Of a stretch of DNA of 64,000 nt, positions 15,471 through 25,200 are shown piece by piece. The notes under the pieces are model-generated. The model saw nothing but the letters and a program-made list of their open reading frames with translations, did no database searches and was not told the DNA's origin. The translations under genes were made by a program, and so were the position numbers. Position 1 is the first letter of the stretch. The number at the start of each line of letters is the position of its first letter. This stretch comes from an uncultured delta proteobacterium (GTDB lineage Bacteria; Myxococcota_A; Polyangia; Polyangiales; Polyangiaceae), in assembly GCA_903892415.1 (NCBI GenBank), contig CAITIQ010000508.1, forward strand, positions 1 through 64,000, in the 5' to 3' direction.

Positions 15471-17000
15471 ATGTCTGGAGCTCCTTCTCGCCGATTGGCC
15501 TTGTTACGGCTGAGTGTGCTGGCGGCCCTGGCGACCACCGGCTCGGCTGGTTGCGCCGCGATCCCGCCGCCTGAGCGGGCTTCACTCACGGAGGGCCAGC
15601 AAGCATCTACGGCGCCTCCTCTACCGCGCGCGTGCCCCGTCGAGCCCGTCGCTGACGACGTTGCGCCGGAGGAACTCGCGCGGCTCGCGGCGGTGTGTGC
15701 CGAGTCGGCTGCGCGCGGCGATGGCAAGCGTCAGCGCGCGCAGCGAAAGCAAGCGCTGACGCTGTGGCAGCGCCTGTTCGTCGGGTACCCTGATCACGAG
15801 CAGGCTGTCGCTGCGCGTAACCATTTTGCGTACGGCCTTTCACTCGAGGGGCGTGAGCTCGAGGCGACTGACGTTTGGCGGGCGTTGGTCTGCGCTAATC
15901 ATTTCGCCATGCCCACCGTTGTCGTTGAATTGGGCGCTCCGCCGCAAAACCGAACGGCCGCCATCACGGTCGAGTATCCGGCAACATGCGCGGCTGACCC
16001 AGCGCTCGCCGAGTCGAACGTGGAGGAAATTTGGTGGCGCATCGGCAATCACGAGGCGCAGCTCCACAACGAAGTCGAGGGCGCGAGCTTGGTGCCGGCG
16101 ATCGCTGCGTATCGTCATGCCCAGTCCCATCCTGGTCCCCTCGCGGACGTGGTGCACGTCTCGCTCGCGCTGGCCGTCCTCGAGCAGGGCGACGAGGTCG
16201 CTGCGCGTAGTGAATTCGTGTTGGCGCTCGATGCGCTGGCTCGACGCGGGGAGGGCGAGCCGATCGCTGCGCTGCGTACGTCGCTCGCGCGCGGCTTCGC
16301 GCAGGCGCTGCTTGAAGAGGGTCGAGGCAATGATGAGGTTTCGCTGTGGGAGCTCGAGGTGCGGCTCCAGCTCGAGAAGCTGGCGGGCCAGGCGGCAGCG
16401 CGTTTGGCCGAAGAGACGGTGCTTCCGAGCGATCGTAGTTGGGGCATTCTCGTCTATCTCGCCTTTGCCGAATCGGCGGTGCTCCTCGGCTTGCCCGATC
16501 TGGGGACCAGCGTTTTGCAGCAAGCGGTCGTGCGCTGGCCGCAGGCTGCGGAGGTGGCAACGGTTCAGCTGCGCTTGATCGAGTCCTTCGATCAGCAGGC
16601 GATGATGAAGCTGGACCTCAAGCTGGCGGACGCGCTCAAGGAGCGTCGTCGTGAAGCGGAGCTTGGGCTGCTGCGCTTGCTCGTGGATGCCGAGTGGACG
16701 TCGCGTTTTCCAAGCAAGGAGGACGAGCTGCGCAGTGCGATCGTCAAGTTGACGAAGCAGCACCTCGGCTGGGTGCGCGCGGTGGTTGAGAATCCCATTG
16801 GGCGATCGGTAGACCAGACGATGCACGGCCGTATGCGGGACGAACTCGAGCATGGTGCGCGCGTTGCGGGGGCGCTGCTGTTGGGATCGCCTGACGAGAG
16901 TGAACGAGCGAGCGCGCAAGCGCTACGAGAAGACGTTGAGGCCTTGTTGTCCCAGCTTGCGGCTCTTGCGCCGGCTGGCGCGAAGGGAGTCAAACCTTGA
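15471..17000 (+). CDS. TPR-like lipoprotein
   Basis: The 509-residue protein has a long signal ending in a lipobox (LAALATTGSAGCAA). The rest is almost entirely helical and Ala/Glu/Leu-rich, with repeat-like segments (RLFVGYPDHEQAVAARNHFA, ALAVLEQGDEVAARSEFVLA, LGTSVLQQAVVRWPQAAEVA) of the kind found in TPR or Sel1-like outer-membrane lipoproteins. The following gene starts inside its stop codon (TTGA), so the two probably work together. It may be a scaffold in an envelope complex (inference). Confidence 0.65.
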   Translation: MSGAPSRRLALLRLSVLAALATTGSAGCAAIPPPERASLTEGQQASTAPPLPRACPVEPVADDVAPEELARLAAVCAESAARGDGKRQRAQRKQALTLWQRLFVGYPDHEQAVAARNHFAYGLSLEGRELEATDVWRALVCANHFAMPTVVVELGAPPQNRTAAITVEYPATCAADPALAESNVEEIWWRIGNHEAQLHNEVEGASLVPAIAAYRHAQSHPGPLADVVHVSLALAVLEQGDEVAARSEFVLALDALARRGEGEPIAALRTSLARGFAQALLEEGRGNDEVSLWELEVRLQLEKLAGQAAARLAEETVLPSDRSWGILVYLAFAESAVLLGLPDLGTSVLQQAVVRWPQAAEVATVQLRLIESFDQQAMMKLDLKLADALKERRREAELGLLRLLVDAEWTSRFPSKEDELRSAIVKLTKQHLGWVRAVVENPIGRSVDQTMHGRMRDELEHGARVAGALLLGSPDESERASAQALREDVEALLSQLAALAPAGAKGVKP

Positions 17001-17515
17001 GCGGCTGGAGAACGGTCAGCGTGATCGCGCTCGTCGGCGTGGCTTGCAGTGCGCGTGAAACGCCGGTGATGGTGCCGCTTCCTCGAGCGCCGGCCGTTCC
17101 AGCCGTGAGCGTTGTCGCGAGCGTGCCTGCGGTTCCGCGGGTCGCTGTCGCGGTGTTTCCGATGCTCGCTCCCAGCGTCGGCGTGCTCGAGGATCCGAGT
17201 CGTTGCCGAGGCGGCTTTTGCCCGGCCATCGTCGTCGGCGCGGCCGAGCCTTCGAGTGGTACTCGCCGCGTGGTGCCGGCGCTGCGCTTGGCCGCGGAGC
17301 GCTGCGTGCTACGAGAGCCGCGCCTTACGCGAGGCTCGCTGATGTTGAAGGTCAAGGTGTTGCCGAACGGCGAGGTGGGCTCGGTCGACTACGCAGGCGA
17401 TGCGGCAGTGAACCGCATCGGTGAATGCTTGGTGAGGGAGGCGATGTCGCTCACCTTCGAGCCGCCCGCCGGGGGAGGGGCGAACCCGGCGTTTATTTTC
17501 GTCGTGGGCGGGTGA
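16997..17515 (+). CDS. Lipoprotein with AgmX/PglI- or TonB-like C-terminal domain
   Basis: The 172-residue protein starts at TTG 16997, overlapping the upstream TGA. The signal is MSGWRTVSVIALVGVACSAR (lipobox VGVAC), followed by a Val/Ala/Pro-rich spacer. The final about 70 residues resemble the AgmX/PglI-type C-terminal domain of myxobacteria, related to TonB C-termini. They show the GSLMLKVKVLPNGEVGSVDY strand pair, IGECLVREAMSLTFEPPAGG and a final strand PAFIFVV. Such domains are found in gliding and envelope proteins. It is convergent with the next gene with a 1-base gap. Confidence 0.65.
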   Translation: MSGWRTVSVIALVGVACSARETPVMVPLPRAPAVPAVSVVASVPAVPRVAVAVFPMLAPSVGVLEDPSRCRGGFCPAIVVGAAEPSSGTRRVVPALRLAAERCVLREPRLTRGSLMLKVKVLPNGEVGSVDYAGDAAVNRIGECLVREAMSLTFEPPAGGGANPAFIFVVGG

Positions 17516-17516
17516 G

Positions 17517-17942
17517 TCAGTCTTTGGACCAGTCGATCCACTTGAGGCCCATCTTCTTGAGCAAGCTGGCCTGCACGACGGCGATGACGATGTTCGACAC
17601 CACGAAGAAGAGCAACATCGAGTGGAAGAAGTACCAAGGCTTGGGCACCAGCATGATCTCCACCGTGTCGATGCAGGCCGCCGAGATGCGGAACCAGGTC
17701 GCGAGCTGGATCGCCACCAGGTACTTGCGAGGGGTGCGCCAGCCGAGGAACTGGAACCAGGACGCAAAGAGCCAGTACATGCCCACACCGCGCACGAAGA
17801 GCGGCTCGGGTTGCGGTGGGAAGCGGATCCATTCTTGGAAGTGATGCGGGAAGCCAACCGCGTAGATCGCCAGGCCAAAGTCCCAGAAGATCAATAGCCC
17901 TACGACCCAACGAAGCAGCTTCTCAGCTCGTTTCGGATCCAT
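17517..17942 (-). CDS. Small integral membrane protein (third gene of GMC/DUF362 operon)
   Basis: ATG 17942 was chosen because it has an AGAAGGG ribosome binding site and lies one base after the upstream stop. It gives 141 residues with four hydrophobic segments: LLRWVVGLLIFWDFGLAIYA, GMYWLFASWFQFLG, an amphipathic third, and MLLFFVVSNIVIAVVQAS. Aromatic residues cluster at the membrane borders. I do not recognise the family. Its place behind a GMC oxidoreductase and a membrane-DUF362 protein suggests it is a subunit or partner of that redox system. Confidence 0.65.
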   Translation of the reverse strand: MDPKRAEKLLRWVVGLLIFWDFGLAIYAVGFPHHFQEWIRFPPQPEPLFVRGVGMYWLFASWFQFLGWRTPRKYLVAIQLATWFRISAACIDTVEIMLVPKPWYFFHSMLLFFVVSNIVIAVVQASLLKKMGLKWIDWSKD

Positions 17943-17943
17943 C

Positions 17944-19836
17944 TCAATCACCCTTCTTTTCGGGCCTTTTGAAGGCGATGCCACCCAGCGGGCCGAGTAA
18001 CTTGATGAGCTTCATCCGCAGGCCGTAGACAGGCTTGCGCTTGAACTCTTTGCTGACGAAGTCGTGGTTCATGATCGAGAACACGGTGTTGGTGAAGCTG
18101 TAGCTCTCTTCGGCCGCGTCCCAGAAATCGATCATCGGCTTGGGGACGTTCTCCCAGTCAGGGTAGACGCTGGTGTCACCGTGCGTGATGGGCTCCGGCT
18201 TGCCAAAGGCTTGCACGGCGAGCTGCATGTAGCGGCTAACCATCGGGTCGAGGCCCATCTTCTGCGCGCCCACCCAGTCCACCGCGAGCAGGCTTTGACC
18301 GCCGTAGATCGTGTCGGTCTTGTTGGGGTGCTTGTCGGCGAAAATGCCGAACGGACCGTCCGCCGAGAGTGCGGCGTCGACGAGGCCAAAGTCGACGGGG
18401 AAGGCGACCAGCATGTCGATCGTCGGGTAGTAGATCTCGCGCGCGTAGTGGTACTCGTGCAGTTTGTCCTGCTTGGCGAGGGCGCCGTAGATGTTCTTGA
18501 TGGTGAGCGTGTACCAAGCCCAAGTGTGGGTCTTGTTCTTGGCGAAGGAGATGCGAAAGTCTGCGTCGCGCCAGGTCGGCCCGACGACGTGCTCACCGAG
18601 CATGCCCTCGAAGGTATGGGGCACCGCCTCCGCCGTTAGATCCACGATCTGATAGCGACCGCGCGGATCATAGCCAGCGACGCGAGCGACGTTGGGAACC
18701 TCACGGCCCTCGAAGTAGTTGCCGTACGCCGATTGGGCCTCCACCACTTTGATGCTTGCGAAGCCGCGCTCGGCAATGCGATCGACGAGGTGCTCGACCA
18801 GCGCTGGGTCAGTGAAGGTAGAGCGGTCAATCTCCGAGTACATGAACATCAAGTTGGGCTTGATGACGATGCGAAAGTCCGCCTTCGACTTGCCCGAGGT
18901 TTCGCACTTGGTCTCGAGTAGCTCGAAGAACTTGGCTCGTAGCAGCACGTCGTCGAGTGCCGCGAACTTGTCCTCGTCTTTGGTGAGGTAGACGTCCATC
19001 GGCGCTTTGCCGGTGAACATGGGGTGATCCTTCTTCAGCGAGTACGACGGGTCTTCGGTGAAGAAGCGAGGCTTGGCGAAGAGCTTCTCCTTGGCCAAGA
19101 TGCCGGACAGCCCGTAGTGGAGCAAGACCTCCAGCGGCCAAGAACCGAGCACCAAGTACGCCGGCGGAAGCCAGGGCGTCTTGCTGAAGCGCCACACGCC
19201 GCTGCTCGCACCGAGTAGCTCGCTAAGGCCCCCGAGCACCACCCCGACGAGGACGATCGAGAGCAGCGTCGCCAGGTCCATCAGCAGCGCCGCATAGATC
19301 GCGAACACGATCAGCGCGCCGTAGTAGAGCCAAAACAAGGGCTCATGCAGCGAGCCATATTGTGCAGAGAACGTCACCAGCACGACCGCCAGGCCAAGGA
19401 CCGTCGCCACGTTGTAGCGACGCGGGAGGTACTTGACCTTCTCCCGCAACCGGGGCCCGACCTTCAGCGAGATCAGGCCGTAGGCAGTAGAGACGCAAGC
19501 AAACATGCTGCACACAAAGAAGTACGAGCCGTGCGGGCCCGGGTACACCCAAACGCCTTGCACTGTGCTGCCCACCACCTGCGTGGCGAAGCCGCTCAGC
19601 CCAGCGACCGCCATCAGCCAGACCAGGCGTTTGGTCGAGATCTCGAACGCCGCGTACCAGATAGCGAGCACGCTGACCGCGAGCGAGAACACGATGAACG
19701 GCCAGTACGGAAACTTGATGCCTTCCATCACCATCAAGACCACACCCACCGCCGCGACGCAGAGCAGCAGCAGCAGGTTGAAGGGCTTGAAGTTGGTCTG
19801 TTTGGGCGTGGTCGCGAGTTTGTGCGGGTGGCTCAA
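17944..19836 (-). CDS. Membrane-anchored DUF362 protein
   Basis: TTG 19836 overlaps the stop of the GMC gene (TTGA) and gives 630 residues; a slightly longer frame from 19860 is possible. Residues 1 to about 255 hold seven or eight membrane segments with two related Gly-Val-Trp signatures (STVQGVWVYPG and ASSGVWRFSKTPWLPP), reminiscent of carotenoid-hydratase-type membrane domains. The C-terminal half is a DUF362 domain: FRIVIKPNLMFMYS, VEHLVDRIAERGFASIKVVE, the ISFAKNKTHTWAWYTLTIKN block and YGGQSLLAVDWVGAQKMGLD. DUF362 proteins are often linked to iron-sulfur chemistry, but no Cys cluster is present here; the partner oxidoreductase carries one. The combination is unusual. Confidence 0.75.
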   Translation of the reverse strand: MSHPHKLATTPKQTNFKPFNLLLLLCVAAVGVVLMVMEGIKFPYWPFIVFSLAVSVLAIWYAAFEISTKRLVWLMAVAGLSGFATQVVGSTVQGVWVYPGPHGSYFFVCSMFACVSTAYGLISLKVGPRLREKVKYLPRRYNVATVLGLAVVLVTFSAQYGSLHEPLFWLYYGALIVFAIYAALLMDLATLLSIVLVGVVLGGLSELLGASSGVWRFSKTPWLPPAYLVLGSWPLEVLLHYGLSGILAKEKLFAKPRFFTEDPSYSLKKDHPMFTGKAPMDVYLTKDEDKFAALDDVLLRAKFFELLETKCETSGKSKADFRIVIKPNLMFMYSEIDRSTFTDPALVEHLVDRIAERGFASIKVVEAQSAYGNYFEGREVPNVARVAGYDPRGRYQIVDLTAEAVPHTFEGMLGEHVVGPTWRDADFRISFAKNKTHTWAWYTLTIKNIYGALAKQDKLHEYHYAREIYYPTIDMLVAFPVDFGLVDAALSADGPFGIFADKHPNKTDTIYGGQSLLAVDWVGAQKMGLDPMVSRYMQLAVQAFGKPEPITHGDTSVYPDWENVPKPMIDFWDAAEESYSFTNTVFSIMNHDFVSKEFKRKPVYGLRMKLIKLLGPLGGIAFKRPEKKGD

Positions 19837-22205
19837 GAGAGCCCCGGAACATGACCCCAAATGTAGGTGTCGGTCAGGTTGCCGAAGAAGAAGCGAAGGA
19901 AGCGCAAGCCCAAGGCCGCGCTCGTCGCTGTGCCCGGGCTGTTGCGCAGCCGGAAGGTTGTCAGCTGCTTCATGAAGTCCGACGGCGATACGTGAATGAT
20001 GCCCTCAGCGATCACCGGGGAATTCTCCTCCCAGCCCTCGCGGATGCACGTAAAGAGCGTGGTCGTGTCCTGCCAAAGATCAAAGCCCGGATCGTTGTTG
20101 ATCATCTTGAAACCATCGAGCGTTAGCTTGCGTCCGTTGCTGTCAGTGAACTTCAACAGGTAGGTCATCTTCTTGAGGTTCTGCGACTGATCCTGCTCGA
20201 ATAGATTGAACCACCCTTGCTCGACCAAGCGACGTTCACCGAACAGCGGGCAATCGACATAACCCTCGACGCGCGCTTGGTGCTGCGGTGAGTCCATGAA
20301 GTCCGCCACGTCATCGGCCACGATGGTCAGGCGGAAGACGAGCTTTGTGTCGGCCTCTTTGGCCGCCGCCTCCGCCATCCTGAACTTCGTCTCCCAGGCT
20401 CGGTCATCGACCTTGTTGGCGGTGGCATCGAAGCAGCTGCGCGCGTCGGTGATGGACGTGGTGACGTAGCCCCGCATTTTTTCGGTGAACTCGAGCCCAA
20501 CTGGAACCGCCAAAGGGTTAGGTCCGGCGGGGGCGGAGGTCACCGCGGGGACGCCCTTCAGATCCGCGACAAGGTGCTCGGCGGATCGCTCGGCTAACGC
20601 GGCGATGGTTAGGAACGGGTTGACCATCAGCGCGACCGGAATCACCGCACCGTCGACTACGTGCAGCCCTGAGTGCAGAGAGCCGTCGGCGCGAAATGCT
20701 CGACCGTTGGCATTGACGACTCCGTCAGCGACGCCATCCCCCATTGGGCAACCCCCGAGCGGGTGAACAGTGACCGGGTTGCGGCCGGCGGCTCGCAAAT
20801 GCCTCGGGTTGCGGAGGAAGGTGCCCCCGAGCGGGCGTACGAGTTCCAACATCTCGTCGGAGAGCTGCTCAAAGATCGGCTTCCATCCGGCAGCTCCCCA
20901 AATGATCCGAGTGTCGCCCGTGGGGTCGAGGATCACTCGACCGTCAGCGTCGTCATCGCCCATGCCCAGGTACACCTGCGTGTGATTGAGCGCGCCTCCC
21001 TTCGCTGCTCCCAAGGAGTCTTTGAGCATGCGCCCTACCTCTTTGACGCCGTCAACGATACCTGCGTCGGTGTCTTGACCCTCGATCAGCGCCGTCTTCG
21101 ACAGAACGACGCGCAACGCTTCGGTCAGGGCATTGGGGAAGGCGCCCTCTTCGATCAGGAAGCGCTTGCCGTTGGCTTTGTAGTCGATGGCGCTCATGAT
21201 CGTTGGACCGACGGCCTCGGGGAGTGGCGCCGACGCGGGGCAGGGAAAGCCGGCGGTGCTGGTGCGCTCATCATTGTTGTAACCAAAGCCGAGCTGATCT
21301 CCGTTCGAGCCAAAGTGGTGACCTACTCGACCGCTCAGCGAGAGGCCGCGGTCCTTCGAACGCAGCAGGATGCCGGTGGAGCCGAGCGCGCCTGCAGCAA
21401 CGACCACGGTTTGCGCAAAGACGTTGTGAATTGCCGTTTCGCCGCCGGGCCCGTGCTCGGTGACGTTGACGAAGTAGCCCCCGCCTTCCTCGCTGATCCA
21501 GTTGACCTCCATGCAGCAGAAGATGTGCGCGCCCGCCTTCTTCGCGCTCGTGAGGTAGTTCTTCGACAGCGTCTTCTTTGCGCCGCCGCGGCAGCCGGTA
21601 ACGCAGTTGCCGCAGAAGGTGCACGGCTTCATCGTCACGCCGTGCTGGTTCACGCCCTCCGCTCCGAAGTGCACCGCGAGGTTGAGCTTCTTGAACTCGC
21701 CAGGCCGAGCTTGTGCGCTTTTTTCATGCGCGAGCACCTTCAGCGGGAGCTGTGCGTCGCCCGCACGAGGCTGCGCGGGTTCGATCTCGAGGGTGGTGGC
21801 GGCCTTCGCGAAGTAGGTAAGCAGCGCGCCCGACTTGGCTTCATTGCGGATCGCGGTGGGCCAGCGCGCTTGGTCGAACACGCTCATCTCGGGCTCGATC
21901 GCCACGTTGGCGTTGATCAGCGAGGTGCCACCGAGGCCGCTGCCGCTGAATACGTCGATGTCATGACCAACCTTCAGGTCGAACAGCCCCGTTGGGCTGT
22001 CCTTGCTGCGAAACTCCGTAGCCAGGCCCTCCAGTGAGGCCGGGAACGCGTCCCCCCACTCTTTCCCGCGTTCGAGCAGGCACACCGAGTGGCCTGCCTC
22101 AGCCAGCCTGCAGGCGCTAATGGAGCCCCCATAGCCTGAGCCGATCACGATGACGCTGTAGACCTGCTTGAGTTCCGACGCGGAGTTAGCGAGCGATGCG
22201 TTCAT
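19833..22205 (-). CDS. GMC-family oxidoreductase (cholesterol-oxidase-like) with CxxCxxCxxxC motif
   Basis: ATG 22205 gives 790 residues. The FAD-binding motif is at 22-27 (VIGSGYGGS), followed by the second GMC signature FSGSGLGGTSLINAN (about 87-100). Residues 195-205 hold Cys-x2-Cys-x2-Cys-x3-Cys (CTFCGNCVTGC), a ferredoxin-like pattern typical of the cholesterol-oxidase-like branch of GMC enzymes. The active-site region HPLGGCPMGDG and the C-terminal HVVDGAVIPVALMVNPFLTI block are present. About 250 extra C-terminal residues look like a beta-rich domain acting on a lipid-like substrate. It heads a three-gene operon with overlapping starts and is divergent from the kinase gene. Sterol or other hydrophobic alcohol oxidation is likely; the substrate is unknown. 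Confidence 0.82.
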   Translation of the reverse strand: MNASLANSASELKQVYSVIVIGSGYGGSISACRLAEAGHSVCLLERGKEWGDAFPASLEGLATEFRSKDSPTGLFDLKVGHDIDVFSGSGLGGTSLINANVAIEPEMSVFDQARWPTAIRNEAKSGALLTYFAKAATTLEIEPAQPRAGDAQLPLKVLAHEKSAQARPGEFKKLNLAVHFGAEGVNQHGVTMKPCTFCGNCVTGCRGGAKKTLSKNYLTSAKKAGAHIFCCMEVNWISEEGGGYFVNVTEHGPGGETAIHNVFAQTVVVAAGALGSTGILLRSKDRGLSLSGRVGHHFGSNGDQLGFGYNNDERTSTAGFPCPASAPLPEAVGPTIMSAIDYKANGKRFLIEEGAFPNALTEALRVVLSKTALIEGQDTDAGIVDGVKEVGRMLKDSLGAAKGGALNHTQVYLGMGDDDADGRVILDPTGDTRIIWGAAGWKPIFEQLSDEMLELVRPLGGTFLRNPRHLRAAGRNPVTVHPLGGCPMGDGVADGVVNANGRAFRADGSLHSGLHVVDGAVIPVALMVNPFLTIAALAERSAEHLVADLKGVPAVTSAPAGPNPLAVPVGLEFTEKMRGYVTTSITDARSCFDATANKVDDRAWETKFRMAEAAAKEADTKLVFRLTIVADDVADFMDSPQHQARVEGYVDCPLFGERRLVEQGWFNLFEQDQSQNLKKMTYLLKFTDSNGRKLTLDGFKMINNDPGFDLWQDTTTLFTCIREGWEENSPVIAEGIIHVSPSDFMKQLTTFRLRNSPGTATSAALGLRFLRFFFGNLTDTYIWGHVPGLS

Positions 22206-22270
22206 GTTTGTCCCCAAATCGGTCGTAGATCCCCTCGACCGAGCGTTCCGAGTTGGCATACCGTACGGCG

Positions 22271-25200
22271 GTGCGAGGGGCGCTCGAAGAGTTTTCTGGT
22301 ACCGATCGGTTCACCATCAGGCGGCGCGTGGGGCGCGGCGGCATGGGCGTCGTGTATGAGGCCTTCGACAATGAGCGCGGCACCAACGTCGCGCTCTAGA
22401 CGCTGACCGGAGTTGAGAGCGCGAGCGTTTACCGCATCAAACGCGAATTCCGAGCGCTCGCAGATTTAGGCCACAAGAATCTCGTCGCCTACCACGAGCT
22501 CGTCTCCTCGAAGGAGCTTTGGTTCTTTACGATGGAGCTCGTTGACGGAGTGGATTTTCTCTCCGCTGTATCGGCGCCGCCCGACGCCTCGCCGAACTCC
22601 GATTTGTCTGGAAGCCTACCGCCCTCAAGCGGCTCCTCGCGGGATTCGTCCCTTGCCTCGTCTGTACCGTCGCCCAAGAACGTCCGGCTGAACATTGCGC
22701 GCACGGGCGAACGCACGGTGCCTTCAGACAGTCCCACGCGGGCTCTGGAGACGATGTTGGCGCCGCTCCCAGCCAGCCCCGAGAGCATCACCGAGCGCGC
22801 GCTACCACGAGGGGCCGAACTGCGTTTTTCGCCGGAGAAGACGCTCTCTTGGTGGTCTCTGCACGGCAGGCCGCCTACGAAGTGTCCTGACCAAGCCCGG
22901 CTCAAGCGCCTCTTGCGGCAGCTCGTTGCCGGTCTCGACGCGCTTCATCGAGCCGGAACCATGCACGGTGATCTCAAGCCTTCCAACGTGCTGGTGGACC
23001 GCCAAGGCCGCGTGGTGATCCTCGATTTCGGTCTGGCCGCTGAGACGAACCCTGAGGGGCAGAGCGAGCAGGTGATGCAGGGAACGCCGGAGTACATGGC
23101 GCCCGAACAAGCGCGTGGCTCCTCGGGGCCCGCGAGCGATCTCTATGCGTTGGGCGTGATGCTTTACGAGGCGCTCGTCGGTGTGGTCCCGTTCGTCGGC
23201 AACGTGTTCGAAATCTTGAACGCCAAGCAGACGGTCGAGCCACCGCTGCCATCGTCCCTGGTAGACGCTGTGGATCCGGAGCTCGATACGCTGTGCGGCC
23301 GGTTGCTCCGTCGGGAGCCCACCGACCGGCCTTCAATCGCACGAGTGCTCGAGCTGCTTGGTGACGAGCCAGTCGAGGTCGGCGGCCGCGGGCGCTCCGC
23401 CTTCATCGGTCGAGACGCCGAACTCGGCGCCCTGCATGAAGCAGCCCGCGAGTCCTACGTCGGTCGGCCGGTGGTCGTCACCGTCTCCGGAATCAGCGGC
23501 ATGGGCAAGAGCGCACTCATGCGCAGATTCCTCGAGGAAATCCGAGACGGCATCACCGCGGTCCCGAGCGAGAGCCTGCCGCGTGCGGTGGTTACGCTCA
23601 AGGGTCGTTGTTATGAGCGAGAGAGCGTCCCCTATAAGGCGGTCGATGCGCTGATGGACTCGTTGTCTCGGCTGTTGCTCAAAGACGCGAGCTTCGCCGC
23701 GAACGTGATCCCGAAGGACGTGGCCGCGCTTGCTCGCCTCTTCCCGGTGTTCCTGGACGTGCCGGCCTTCCGCTCGTCAGACGCACGCGAGGTGGCCGAC
23801 CCTCAGATCCTGCGTCGCAGAGGCTTTGCGGCTTTGCGCGAGCTGCTCAAGAACCTCGCGCGCAAGGTCGCCCTCGTCCTCTACATCGACGATCTTCAGT
23901 GGGGCGACGCCGATAGCGCGGCGCTGCTCGTGGATTTGCTGCGTCCTCCCGAGCCACCGCCGGTGCTTTTGATCTGTGCATTTCGTAGTGACGAGGCGAA
24001 CGGCAGCCCCTTCCTCGATGAGCTGCTCAACCCGGCGGGCGAGCTTCGCGCGGGGCTCACGGTTCGTGACATCGTGCTCGGTCCGCTCGGGGACGAGCAA
24101 GCCAAAGCGCTTGCGTCGAACTACCTGCGGGATCCGGATGAGCAGCTACTGACGGCGATCACCAAGGAGGCCGAGGGCAGTCCCTTCTTCATCACCGAAC
24201 TCGCGCGCGCGACGGGCCGGCGTACCCGCACGGATGGCAGTGAGCCGCTTCCAACGCTCGATAAGGTGGTAGCCGATCGCGTCGCGCTGCTGACGACTAG
24301 CGCTCGCACCCTGCTGGAGGTGATAGCGGTTGCCGGTGAGCCCATCCGTCAGTGCGATGCGCAGGCAGCGGCAAAGCTAACCAGCGACGCTGCATCGGAT
24401 TGGGCGAGCCTGCGAGCCGAGCACATGCTCCGCACCCGAGGGGCGCGCACGACCGACCTGGCCGAGAGCTACCACGATCGGATTCGTGAGGCCGTCGTCG
24501 CCGCGCTCCCCGCCTCGCGCCTCGCAGCGCACCACCTCGCGCTCGGTGTAGCGCTGGAGCAGGCCGGACACGCCGAAGTGGAGCCGCTCGCGCGCCACTT
24601 CCGCGAGGGTAAGGACGTCGCACGCGCACGGCGTTACACCTTGCTCGCCGCCGAGAAGGCCTCCAAGGCGCTCGCCTTCATGCGGGCGGCGCACCTCTAT
24701 CGCGAGGCGCTCGAGCTCGACCGCAACGCCGAGGACGCCTGGCTCGTGGAGCGGAAGGTGGCCGATTCGCTGTGCAACGGCGGGCGAGGAGGTGAAGCGT
24801 GGAAGGTCTATCGCTCGGCGGCACGCGTTGCGCCGCGCGCTGACGCCCGCGATCTGGAACGGCTCGCGGCCGAACACGCCTGCCGCACCGGCCACATCGA
24901 CGAGGGGCTCGCGCTCTTTCGCGAGGTCACTCGAGCCCACGGTATCCGCATGGCGACGAGCCCAGCCGAGGCACTCATCAGCTTGCTTGCGCGGCGCGCC
25001 GTGGTTCGTGTGCGCGGCCTCTCCTTCACCGAACGAAAGGAGTCCGACGTCCCGCGTGAACAGCTGCAGAAGCTCGACGTTTGTTACTCGCTGGCGGTCG
25101 GACTCGGCTTCATCGATCCGATTCAAGGCGCGGACTTTCAATCCCGCATGTTGGTCGAGGCGCTCGCTGTTGGTGAGCCGTCTCGGGTGGCGCTGGGTAT

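Noticed and set aside
20673-22037. Long plus-strand open frame opposite the GMC oxidoreductase gene
   Set aside because: It is the antisense shadow of a GC-rich gene; the minus-strand product has clear GMC motifs, while this one has none and no ribosome binding site.
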